A model generated the notes under the pieces. The model was not told where the DNA came from. It was given only the letters and a program-made list of their open reading frames with translations, and ran no database searches. 14,307 bases of DNA, taken from the NCBI GenBank assembly GCA_004151065.3, contig NWUY0304676016.1:1-14307 (forward strand), in the 5' to 3' direction. Position numbers and translations under genes: made by a program. The stretch comes from Larix sibirica (taxonomy: Eukaryota; Streptophyta; Pinopsida; Pinales; Pinaceae). This document shows positions 1 through 9,009 of this stretch, one piece after another. Position 1 is the first letter of the stretch. Each line of letters starts with the position of its first letter.

Positions 1-2361
1 GTTGTACTTGCAGAATGCTTGTAAGTCTATCTTTATCACCGTAAGTTGGTAGTTTCTCCCCTGAACTATAGGTGCATTTTCCCCACAACACCCCTTTTTC
101 ATGGGAAATTGTAACTAGCTCTACTTTGAATAACTTAAGTGGGTATGCTCTGCTAATTATTAAAGTTGATTAGGTAAGTGTGCCTACCATATAAATGAGA
201 GAGAGGTAGAGGTGTGGTAGGAGCATATATCATCCATTATCACTTGTTCAAATATAGTGCATCTTAATGAAAATCACATAAGGATGAATTAGGATGAGCA
301 GATCTCTAAGGAGTACCACATAGTGTGATATTCACTAATGCATGAAATAAGGTCAGTAGTTCTATCTTCTCAAGTGGGTTTTCTCATGCTAAGGTTTCCA
401 TTCGAAATCCTTAGTTTATTGCCCTGAATGCTCCTTTCTTATTGAAATTCACTAATTTTTAACAGTTGTTCATGTTGCTATAACAAAGAGGTTTAATTAT
501 TAATCTTTAATCAATATTGTTGTATTCCCTACCAGGTAGGCTATAAGTAAAATTAATGAATGATTGATTATTGATGTAGGTTGATAATCTGTCATAACCT
601 CATGTTAAGCTTATGTATGTGTTAGATTTAGTGTTTAAAAATAGGTTTCACTTATATGCATCCAAAATTGGGGGGAATTCCCATTAAACTTAGAAATCCT
701 CTTACAACTAATGGATTCATATCGCTAGACAATTTATTTCGTAAACTCCGAGTTAGTTTTCAGCACACAAGCTCAACAAGAAAAGGTTTTAAAGCTAGAA
801 AAACCTACGTTGGATAGTTTATATAATGACCTCATTTTTTCCATACTTTTTTGGGAATATTTATTGAATTTATGTGTGTTCTTTCATGATGATTTGTAGG
901 TTCGTAGGTTAAATAATTAAATTTGATATAATATTTGAGTAACTATTTGGGGGGATTTCTAAACTAGTACATGTAATAAGATTCTATTTTTATATAAAGA
1001 ATGGGATGATACAATGGTTCAGGGATGATTCTATTTTAAGGTAAAGGGCCTCTACAACTGATCTAAAAAATGGTTCATGCATATCCTTTGCAGCTTCTAG
1101 CCAAGTGCCTGATGGGAATTCCCGTGACGGTGAAAGTGGAAAGGAAGAGGTGGCTTCTTTCATTCTATCTGGTTAAATTCCAACAAGAGAACAACATTTT
1201 TAGCATATGGAGATGATGATGTGAAATGGGACCATGAGGTTTTTTTTTATAGGAACAATAGTGGTAAAAAATGAGATATGGTTCCAATGTGGATGCTCTC
1301 CATTTGATTGATGACTTAGTGGAGAGGTTAGGGTTTTGAAAGATTAGGCCAGTTGTTATTTTCGACATTTTCATTTTTTTTTTACTTTCAACCACTACTT
1401 TGCTTGTTGAAGTGTGAAATAATAAATGATAAACAAAAAATTGCTTTTTGGATGAGGTTGCGGGTTTTTACAAAAGGTGCAACCTTGAGTCACAACTTTC
1501 GAAGAAAAAGGTGAAAACTACTAATTAGGGTCAATTTTTGGAGTTGAACTTTGTTTTATTGTCATTTACTCAGGTTATGTGGATGAAATGAGGTGGAAAT
1601 GTTGCTAATACTGCCAATAATGATGCATAATGGTGATGAAACTCATGATTAGGTAAGCGAGCAAAGTTTTGTTGTTAACATATTGCTCCTTGATGTGTGA
1701 GGTCATGAGCTCATTTTATGGGTGATATACATCATAATTATTTCATACTTTTAATAAGGAATTGAAGGATACAAAGGACAAGATACTAGGTACTCCGTAA
1801 AAGGACTCCCCTTCCTAGGGGACAGTAGAGGCCCATACCTACAGACGAAACTGCTCAAAGAGGTGAGGTGAATATAATCTCAAATATAAATGAGACAAGC
1901 ATCCCCATGATGATATCAAGGTCTTGATATAATCCGGTATCCATACCAAAAGGGTTCTAATCAATAAATGAAGAATTGCATGGTACAATACATCATAAGG
2001 GTCAAAGAGGGACCCAGTCCAAGTACATAATCATGGTCCAACCATGGCTGATATGAAGTACATGAGTAGGAACAATAACATTCCCATCGAGATTACAAAT
2101 CACATCAATTGAATCCCTACTTAAACTTGAGGAGCATAAGATCTGGAAGGAGCAAAGAGTGATGCAACTCCTCATAGGTGACTCATACTACTCAAATATT
2201 GAGTCAAACATGTCTAGGGAATGACAACTAAAGTTGGATGATTGTTTCCAACTATCATGAACACCATAAGAAGCATATGAATGGGGTATTCCAAAATAGA
2301 CACAAGGATTGGAGGGAGTCAAGGATGTTTGTGGTATTCAACCAAACTAGATAAGGGAACA
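1..2361. other. Left flank, no recognised gene
   Basis: This AT-rich stretch contains no reading frame I can assign. Stop codons are dense in all frames. Splice-like strings occur (TTGCAG before 1093, GTAAGT near 20 and 40) but do not bound any coding exon I can see. A short coding-like patch near 1203-1380 is listed as a finding. The 600 bp just before the element hold no domain I recognise on either strand. Most likely this is older repeat-derived intergenic DNA into which the retrotransposon inserted. Confidence 0.6.
1913..1930. repeat. Short inverted repeat in left flank
   Basis: ATATCAAG (1913-1920) is followed by GT and then its perfect reverse complement CTTGATAT (1923-1930). Nothing around it suggests a role, and in AT-rich DNA of this length it may be chance. 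Confidence 0.35.
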
Positions 2362-3088
2362 TGTTGGGTCCTTTGTTTTTGGAAAGGACCCTAAAAGGTG
2401 GAAGGAAGCACGGGGTAAAGGAGAGGGAGTTGCAGAAGCCCCTAATGGCCACAACAGTTTTGGAACTGCCCCCCGCAACTATATAAAAAAGTATGAGGAA
2501 AGCGAAAGAGGAGAGTAAGGAAGAAATAATCATAAGACATATAGAAAGACGAAGAGAAGACAGAGCCAAATCGAAGACCGAGGCGCATAAGAGTAACAAG
2601 GATGCTTAGTCTTATGTATTTGGGTTTTTGGGGAATGTAAATTAGATATGGGATCTCTATGTACTGTGGTACCACAACGGGTAATTCCAAACATGGCGTA
2701 AGTCCACAAAGCCATGAATATGATATGTAACAAAAGTTATCAGTAATACAAATGAAGGAATTGTGGTCCCCTATAATTTTCTTTGCATGGTTAAGCTATC
2801 TCCTATTTATTGTCTAATGAATATATCATGTTTCTCCTTCACATATACATGTTATAATTAATGGAAATTTGTTTTGATAGTATAGAGATGTATGTTGTTG
2901 CAACATGAAGAGCGACAACCCTTCATGACCTATCCTTGTAGTTAAACTGCCTTGTCTCACATAGATCTTTGTTGTGCTTCGAGTGAAACCTTCTCCTTTG
3001 GGGGATTGGAAATTCCATCACACTAAACTACAATGGTGCCCTTTGTTGGCCAATGTGCAAGAACCCAGTCTCTAATTTTGCACCAACA
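2362..3088 (+). repeat. 5' long terminal repeat (LTR)
   Basis: This 727-bp LTR begins TGTTGG and ends CCAACA, a 6-bp inverted terminal repeat with the usual TG...CA ends. It aligns along its whole length with the 3' LTR, apart from the roughly 500-bp segment present only there. A block at 2711-2795 matches 11627-11711 without gaps; by my count 79 of 85 bases agree and all six differences are transitions. Other blocks are clearly less similar. The U3 part is short, with the TATA box 118 bp from the start, so most of the LTR would be R plus U5. The primer-binding site begins 2 bp after the end. Confidence 0.92.
2480..2487 (+). promoter_or_regulatory. TATA box of 5' LTR
   Basis: TATATAAA is followed by more A residues. 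A matching TATA motif sits at the same offset in the 3' LTR (119 bp from its start), as expected for the pol II core promoter at the end of U3. Transcription would start about 25-35 bp downstream. Activity today is doubtful. Confidence 0.65.
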
Positions 3089-3090
3089 AA

Positions 3091-3106
3091 TGGTTCCATT
3101 ACTGGG
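3091..3106 (+). other. Primer-binding site, tRNA-Glu-like
   Basis: Beginning 2 bp after the LTR end, TGGTTCCATTACTGGG matches the complement of a plant tRNA-Glu 3' end (CCA tail included) at 13 of 16 positions, using that tRNA as I remember it. The three mismatches are G to A, G to A and C to T, and two of them fall at CpG sites, so they look like deamination. The tRNA would have primed minus-strand DNA synthesis. The first bases do not fit the initiator-Met primer-binding site, TGGTATCAGAGC, beyond TGGT. Confidence 0.6.
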
Positions 3107-3149
3107 GCATGGTTTTTAATAGGATTTCATTAATTGCATTGATACATAG

Positions 3150-4138
3150 GTGACGACGAGCAAAATTCAACTATGGTGGGACAAGAAGCTTGAATATTTG
3201 ATAACATAGGAAGATGAATTATGAGGGTGAATGACATTAAGAATTAGATAATATATTCTCTACGAAGGACTGCCACTATATCAATATGAAATTCTATGGA
3301 TTGAATTTCCTATAGTACTAACAGAGTGGTTACAAAGACTTGTGGAAGATAAATATCGCAACAGATAAAGAAGGCTTTTCTAGTGGATTCAAAGAAACCT
3401 GACAACGTTGAACCATCTAGATTCAGCGTTAACTAGAGCTATTGATTTCTGTGTAGAAATCACCCTCACTGGTTACATTTTGGAATTTGTAGCTGAAAAT
3501 AATTAATCGGCATCCAAGGCCGAATTAGAGCTCAAAAGGGAAGCTAGGGGTAGATTACTAAAGGAATTTCCACTATGGATCAAGACCTGGATGGTTGATT
3601 TCAGATTTCTTCCATTGAAGTGGATTACAGTGGAGGATTAAAAACCCTTACACCCTAGGGGAATGGTTAAGGTGATACTACTGCATTAAAGAAGGTAGAA
3701 ACTACAGTCAATGGAGGGGGAATCTAGTAATGATTCCATGGATGCATGAGCTGAAAGAAGATAGGAAATTCTTGAATAGTGGTGGAAAGTGCAGATGAGA
3801 AAGGAAAAAAGATGAAGTGTGCAACTAGAAGGAGAGTTGCGGAATGGAGAAAAAAATGAACAAAGTAAAAATGAGCTATGCTAGATGAAGTGAAGAGATA
3901 AAATGACTAGATCATGGCTCAAAGAAAGAGGAATAGAGGTGAAGGATGGCCCAGTAAGTGGAAGCTGAGGGGAGAAGGCTTAAGCAAGAAACATGATTGA
4001 AAACTTCAGTCGCTAAGGAGCAGTTTTCCGGATTAGTCACCTGAACTAGCACTGGACCCACTTGTAGATCAATTAGAACTATCAATACCTGCGGAAAATG
4101 GAATCACCCGAGAAAGTGACCCCCCCATTGTCACATAA
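3150..4138 (+). pseudogene. Decayed ORF of unknown function upstream of gag
   Basis: The leader before gag is not featureless. Frame 3 (codons starting at 3150) reads as protein-like sequence for about 800 bp, interrupted by stops that mostly sit where Gln, Arg or Trp codons would decay. The part at 3261-3638 is the most convincing: hydrophobic and amphipathic, rich in Trp and Leu, with patches such as LWIEFP, LTEWLQRLVE and KREARGRLLKEFP. From about 3711 to 4000 it becomes Lys/Glu/Arg-rich and may form a coiled coil. The frame then moves to codons at 3958 (EAEGRRLKQE) and finally to codons at 4040 (ELALDPLVDQLELS), ending at TAA 4136-4138, 110 bp before gag. The probable start is a broken ATG at 3146-3149 (ATAG followed by GTGACGACG). 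I recognise no catalytic motif and assign no function. It could also be an N-terminal extension of gag. Confidence 0.6.
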
Positions 4139-4248
4139 GTAGATATATAAAGCAACATAAGTAGCACACCTTTGACCCCCAGACATCCTCACATAATTTG
4201 GTAACATTCTCTCAACACTCTGTTTTACAACTACCTTGGTATAGTTAG

Positions 4249-5028
4249 ATGAACATTAGTACAAACAATTTACAGAACAGTTCATTAGAAGGAAGACGTA
4301 GTAGTAGTTATCAACAGACTGACAATAATATCGTAACTCAATTGGGGCCTCAAGGATTCATATTGGTAGGAACTCCAACGATCACAATGGCTGGGGTACA
4401 AACAAGACTGACTCTAAAATGTCTAGATTTTTGGGGAAAGGGAGGAGAAGCTAATGCAGAGCAACATTGGTTCCTATCCGAAGCAATATGGAATGCAAGA
4501 GGAACCCCAATGACGTCCAAATTGGTTGAATTCTAGACCGCATTACATGGAAGAGATTTACAATGGTATATGAAGTTGATCGAGCGTCACAATCCAAATG
4601 TGCTAGCATTAGCCTTGGAAAACATAAATAAACTATTTTTAGATGATTTCTCACAACCTAAGTCTGAACAACAAGGCATTGAAAAAGTAAGAGAAATTTG
4701 GCAGGTATTGGGAGAATCTATCTAGGATTATATGCAATGGTTCAAGGATGTACTATCCAAGATTTTGTTTCTTGTACATGATGCACACCACAATGAATGG
4801 TTTATCTACGGATTACTACCCTTAACTAGAATTCCCTAGTTACAACATTTTGCGGGATCACCTCATCGTGCACTAGAACAAGCTATGAAGATTGAAGCCA
4901 TGGATAATTATTTGATCACTATAGCAGTAGGGACCATTTCATCTACCAAATATTTGGAATAGGTACACAAAAATATTACAAAACTAACTAAGAGACAACA
5001 AGAGTTGATTATACCAAATCCAAGTTGA
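4249..5028 (+). pseudogene. gag capsid region (Retrotrans_gag-like)
   Basis: The ATG at 4249 directly follows an in-frame TAG, so it is the natural start. The first 95 codons are open. After the stop at 4534 the same frame continues with capsid-like sequence to TGA 5026, interrupted at 4723, 4837 and 4960. The stops fit CAG to TAG or TGG to TAG changes. Recognisable capsid features are a GG..N....WFL..A.WNARG segment, then ALHGRDLQWYM (TGG at 4564), FLDDFSQPKSEQQ, the WFKD helix and the conserved GLLPLTRIP near 4813-4833, followed by an ALEQAMKIEAM helix. Gag would assemble the particle that packages element RNA. There is no frameshift across these 260 codons, but the stops make this a pseudogene. 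Confidence 0.82.
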
Positions 5029-5066
5029 CTGCAAGTCTGGTGTATAGATGTATGACATAAGGCCAT

Positions 5067-5639
5067 CATGTATCAAAATGTGCCATAATGAGGGGAGGAT
5101 CGATTCTACTAGGAGGATTGTTTGGAAATGGACTAAGTGTGATTGTTGCACAAGTCACCGTGACAAATCCTTTTCAATCAGTAGGTCGATCAACGTATCC
5201 AGACCCACCAAGCTACTCTCTAAATGATTACTATGAGATCTACAAAGCATACAACGATCCTCCATGACTCTTCCCAATTCTATACAAGTATTCCTCAATG
5301 CCAAATATGGTATACTGTGAATTTTGCAGATCTACTATACATAGTATTGAGAAATGTAGAGTGTTGTATGCATTAACAAAATGATTGGACTGCTCCATAT
5401 ACCGAGTAGAACACCAACCCCTAGAAAGTGGAGGCGATGGAGGATGCATAAGAGGTTTTTGGGATGGACGAAGAGGAGGTCGCATAGGCCCGGTTCAATT
5501 TTATAACTACAATGAAATTGGGAACTTCACATGATATTTCCCATTACCTAAGAGACCATGGTGTACCTATTTCCGTACAAACACCTATACTATTGAAGAG
5601 TGCTCAAAGTTAATTGCAAAGTGTGAAGATCCTGCAAGA
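5067..5639 (+). pseudogene. gag nucleocapsid with three zinc-knuckle motifs
   Basis: This continues gag in a different frame (codons at 5091) from the capsid part, so an indel lies near 5029-5067. It carries three motifs with CX2CX4HX4C spacing. Knuckle 1 (5316-5357) is intact: C-EF-C-RSTI-H-SIEK-C. Knuckle 2 (5499-5540) keeps the spacing and the YN..E.G core but has F, Y, N and F at the four ligand positions, plus a stop at 5532. Knuckle 3 (5562-5603) keeps the outer cysteines but has F and Y in place of the inner Cys and His. Between knuckles 1 and 2 is a Gly/Arg-rich RNA-binding stretch (GGDGG...GRRGGR). Knuckles of this kind bind and package the element's RNA. Stops at 5385 and 5640 confirm decay. 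Confidence 0.75.
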
Positions 5640-5642
5640 TGA

Positions 5643-6490
5643 CCAACTAATTTTATTACCTTAAAATCTTAAGAGAACTGCAGTGTAGAAGGATTTGTTA
5701 TTACCTAGGGAGGAGTAGGAACCATGGTAGACCACCATAGACCAGACTCACCAATAATAATAAAAACATCCCCAAGAATGACTAAGTATGTCTCGGTTAA
5801 TAAAAACTAAATCTACTGTGATGCTACTACTATGTTAAGACGAATACCCACTCTACTAGCTAGGGATGAGGCATGACCATCCCAATAGTACAGAAGGGAT
5901 TACATGACGAGAAATGAGGGGAGAGGAAGATGCACTGACAAGGTAAGAGACTCTGTTTCTTTGTTTTTAATTTTATAAAAGACATCCTGGAAGATGAAAG
6001 TGCTACCTATAAATTGCGCAAAATGATTCACGAAATACATGGTGTTGCAGTGATGAAGAAATCAATGCCCCACTACCAAAAATATCAATTCAGCTGGTAT
6101 AAAAGAGGAGAAAGAAAATAATTGGTAGATAAATCATGCTAGACGAACAAGATCATGGCTATGATATTAGAAATGTAAAGCTCGATCTAGGGTATCATGT
6201 GAATATACTCCCAAAGAAGTCCTAGCAAGCGATGGGTTACTCCCCCTTGTTCACTCCCCTATTGAATTTTGAATGGAAAACCAATATTTCATATTCTCGA
6301 TTGGTCGACTGGAGAATGTTGAATTTGATTTAGCAGGCGTCAAAACCTTCATGGATTTCAAAGTAATTGAGGTTATGGGTGGAACTAATCCTTATCCAGC
6401 ATTGCTATGCATCGAATGGGCTTATGATAACTATGGAATGATCTAATTAAAGAACATTACAATGAACTACGAAGCTAATGGTATGAAGGT
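5643..6490 (+). pseudogene. gag-pol linker and retropepsin-like protease
   Basis: The linker stays in the nucleocapsid frame to about 5945. It then reads openly at 5951-6119 in a second frame and moves to a third (codons at 6121), which carries the active site LDLG.HVNILPKK (Asp codon 6184-6186). The aspartate is kept in D-L-G, but the usual following Ser/Thr is Tyr. After a further 1-nt change near 6240-6278 the frame beginning 6279 holds the flap and C-terminal part: GRLENVEFDLAG, DFKVIEV and the NPYPALL.IEWAYDN segment (about 6390-6435) that corresponds to the ILG region of retropepsins. The enzyme would have cut the Gag-Pol polyprotein. A stop at 6444 and the frame changes show it is dead. 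Confidence 0.7.
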
Positions 6491-6995
6491 TACACAACCT
6501 ATAGATCTGTATGAAAGACCCCGATACACTGATCCAATACATGAGAACATGGAAAAAAATGTTTTGGATCACTTGTATTCCTTAACAACAAGAAAAAGGG
6601 AATATTATGTGAACCCGACATAAGAAGGCCCAGTAATCTAGAGAAGCATCCACTCTTTCGATAGTGATTATGAAGAATCTTGGGATAATTGAAAAAATGG
6701 ACGACGTGAACTCTCTTACAAATACTATGCAATGATTAAATCAGTTCGATGCATTCAAGTTGAAGTACAAGATCCACTGGTATATGGTGGCACTTCCAAT
6801 TTATACAAGTTCCTTCAAAAGATATATTCCTGCGTTGCAGAGGAATATTTCATGGATGCTTTGGATACAACACTTAGAGGAAATCCCACAAGATGGTGGT
6901 TGATGCACAAGTATGATGTTCTTGATTGGGGCATCACTCAACTAGCGTTAATGATCATGTTTAAGCATTCCAAACATGCTAATAGATTTGCATAA
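6491..6995 (+). pseudogene. Linker and first gag-like module between protease and RT
   Basis: The reading frame from the protease C-terminus (codons at 6279) continues without a frame change. It runs through a polar, acidic/Tyr-rich linker with stops at 6621, 6639 and 6690. Codons 6732-6992 are then open for 87 residues. This block has a capsid-like layout: a GG.SN...FL segment, then ALDTTLRGNPTRWW (TGG TGG at 6894-6899), LMHKYDVLDW and a helix ending in MFKH. The order (GG..N...FL, then L.G....WW, then W) echoes the true capsid at 4400-4570. It has no catalytic motif. Its place inside pol, after protease and before RT, is unusual for Ty3/gypsy. I infer a duplicated or accessory Gag domain. 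A linker that resembles Gag only by convergence is the alternative. Confidence 0.6.
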
Positions 6996-7445
6996 ATTTA
7001 CATGGGGGAGACAAGCCCCTATGCTTAGATTGATCAGTGTAAACACCAGTGGGAATTAGATGGATTGCGGCCAGAGTTTTATGAGCTATGACCTATTCTT
7101 AAGGCTTGGTACTTGCATGAGGAAACAATATGACAAACCGTGTGCTAGAAGAAGATGCATGCATGATTTTGCCAATATTTTTCCTTTTCTGCAACTAGCA
7201 ATTTGGTGAAGGAATCACTAACTGTAATAAGAGGAGCATTATTCACAAATAATTTGCAGAACATGGGAAATTTGTATATCTGTCTTACCCACCAAGCAAT
7301 GCTAGAGACGACCTTCTCAATTTTGGAAGTGTCAATTCCTCTATGTTTCGCAAAGGTAGCCCAAGACAATTTTGACCTGGATGAACTAGAACACTTATGG
7401 CATTTAACCTTCAAGGATTCGGAGGGATATTGGGGAGTACAATAG
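6996..7445 (+). pseudogene. Second gag-like module before RT
   Basis: The same frame runs on after the stop at 6993. The pattern YMGETSP, then DQCKHQWE, then PKAWYLHEE (TGG at 7107), then a Lys-rich helix ending in FCQYFSFS near 7167-7185 fits the general Retrotrans_gag layout: Y.G..DP...., a central W, L....A..WY, a further helix and F...FS. Stops at 7026, 7089, 7131, 7146 and 7164 are dense, but the protein pattern stays coherent across them. The open part from 7203 (VKESLTVIRGALF) continues as a helical segment to the stop at 7443, probably the tether to RT. Function is unknown. The fit to a capsid-like fold is inference from spacing, not from a search. Confidence 0.5.
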
Positions 7446-7466
7446 ACGGAACCGTGAGAAACTATA

Positions 7467-8525
7467 GTGCTTTATACACAATCTCCGAAACTGCAGAAAT
7501 TCAATATTGGCACAAAATCTAACCCAAATATGGCAGCTACAGGATATTATTGGGATGAACAAACAGTTTATGAGATAGCATCATTATTGAGGGAATGTGA
7601 AGACCCATTTCCGCAAAAATTTACATTACTCAAGGGGATCCAAGGATATTTGGGAGAAATGAAGATCGTGCTTAAGATGGATGCCAAACCAGTCAAACAT
7701 CGTCCATATAGATTGAATTCTTGAGTGAAACAAAAGTTAAAAAGGAAATTGATTGTATGTTAAGTGCTAGCTTGATTTTTCCAGTGGATGAATCATATTG
7801 AATCAGCCCTATAGTAATCTAAAGGAAGAAAGATATAGACGATATTTGAGTCTGTGTTGATTACAGTGGCTTGAATGCTGCATGTATTCATGACCCATTC
7901 CCAACACCCTTCAATTATGAAGTATTAGACCAAGTGGCCGAGAATGAAGCATACTCTTTCACAGATGGATTCTTGGGTTATCATTGGGTTAGAATTGTGA
8001 AAGAGGATAAGAAGAATACAACATTTACAATATAATGGGGTTCATTCGATATAATATCATGCCATTTGGATTAAATAATGCACCCACCATTTTCTCAAGG
8101 CTTGTAATCACAACTTTTAGGGAGTTTCTTTATAATGTTTTGGAGGTTTACTTGGATGACTGGATAGTTTACAGCTTGCTTAATGATCATGTTGCACTAC
8201 TCCTCCTGATGCTAGAATGCTACTGGTGTGGATATATTTGAACTTGTGGAAATGCATTTTGTATGTTTTCTTTGGAAATTTATTGGGACACGTTGTCTGG
8301 TGGTTTTCTGCTGTGATGGAGTTCTAGGAGACCCTGTGAATATTGTGGCAATTGTAAATATGGAGGTGCCTACATCAATAAAGCAATTGTGATCTACCTT
8401 AGGACATATATGATACTATGGAAGGCTTATTTGTAACTATGATTCGATTACTGCTCCGTTGGAACAATTGTTAAAGAAAGATGAAGCTTTTAAGTGGAAT
8501 GAAGATTGTGAACAATCCTTCACAA
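7467..8525 (+). pseudogene. Reverse transcriptase (RT)
   Basis: The N-terminal fingers (YYWDEQTV..IASLLRE, FP.KF..LKGI.G.LGEMKI, then AKPVKHRPYRLN ending 7721) lie in the frame beginning 7467. After a frame change near 7724-7742, codons from 7742 carry CVDYSGLN, HDPFPTPF and the first catalytic motif FTDGFLGYH (Asp 7964-7966). A 1-nt loss near 8040 leads to the open frame at 8035, with MPFGLNNAPTIFSR (from 8059) and the catalytic pair YLDDW (Asp 8155 and 8158). All three catalytic aspartates survive. Thumb and connection segments follow in other frames: FGNLLGHVV (about 8270-8300), then VNIVAIVN, TSIKQL, STLGHI.YY and APLEQLLKKDEAFKWNEDC (8327-8520). It would copy element RNA into DNA. Frame changes near 7730, 8040, 8237 and 8315 kill it. 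Confidence 0.92.
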
Positions 8526-8528
8526 CAA

Positions 8529-9009
8529 AAAATGGTCAACGCTTCGATCCAAGCATTACTTGATTAGAAAAAATAATTTCATGTACATGTTTATGCATCA
8601 AGAATTACCATCGGTGTTGTATGAGCTCAGCCAAGAGAAGGCGAAATGGATTACCCGATGTATTTCACTAGTTGAAAACTATCTCAATCAGAGCACAACA
8701 CAACAACCATAGAACATGAAGGATTAACAATGGTTTACGCCGTACACAAATTTTGCCAATGTTTGTTGGGAGGAAACTTCAAGTTTTTCACCGATCCTTC
8801 ACCTCTCAAGTACTTGGTAAACAAGATTGTCTTAGAATTCCGCATCTGTAGATGGTTACTCTTATTATATGAATTCTCTTTGAAGTCATAGTCAAACCAA
8901 GGAATCATAATTATGGACCATATCACTTGTCATGAATAGAAACAGGGGAAGTTGACGAACCTGTTGATGATTAGTTACCAGATGTAGCATTTTTCAGGGT
9001 AGAAGCTAC
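8529..9009 (+). pseudogene. RNase H domain
   Basis: Codons from 8529 give KMVNASIQALLD, then FHVHVYAS (8577-8600), where the first catalytic Asp of the VDAS motif is Tyr (TAT 8592-8594). Next come the A.P.EGEMDYP strand, KLSQSEH, TTTIEHEGLTMVYAVHKF (from about 8700, catalytic Glu region kept) and LLGGNFKFFTDPSPLKYLVNK (about 8766-8825, third Asp kept). RICRWLLL follows. A frame change near 8880 leads to VIVKPRNHNYGP.HLS and an acidic linker with LPDVAFF near 8970-8990. The domain would degrade the RNA strand of the hybrid. Losing the first metal-binding Asp would abolish this even without the stops. Confidence 0.88.

Noticed and set aside
1-60. Tiny exon between TTGCAG and GTAAGT
   Set aside because: It would be about 7 bases long with no coding context; such words are frequent.
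673-1123. Two copies of the palindrome GGGAATTCCC (673-682 and 1114-1123)
   Set aside because: Flanking bases are unrelated, so the two copies look coincidental.
2255-2733. Several open frames on the minus strand across the 5' LTR start
   Set aside because: They overlap the LTR, have no known motif and are not preserved as matching frames in the 3' LTR.
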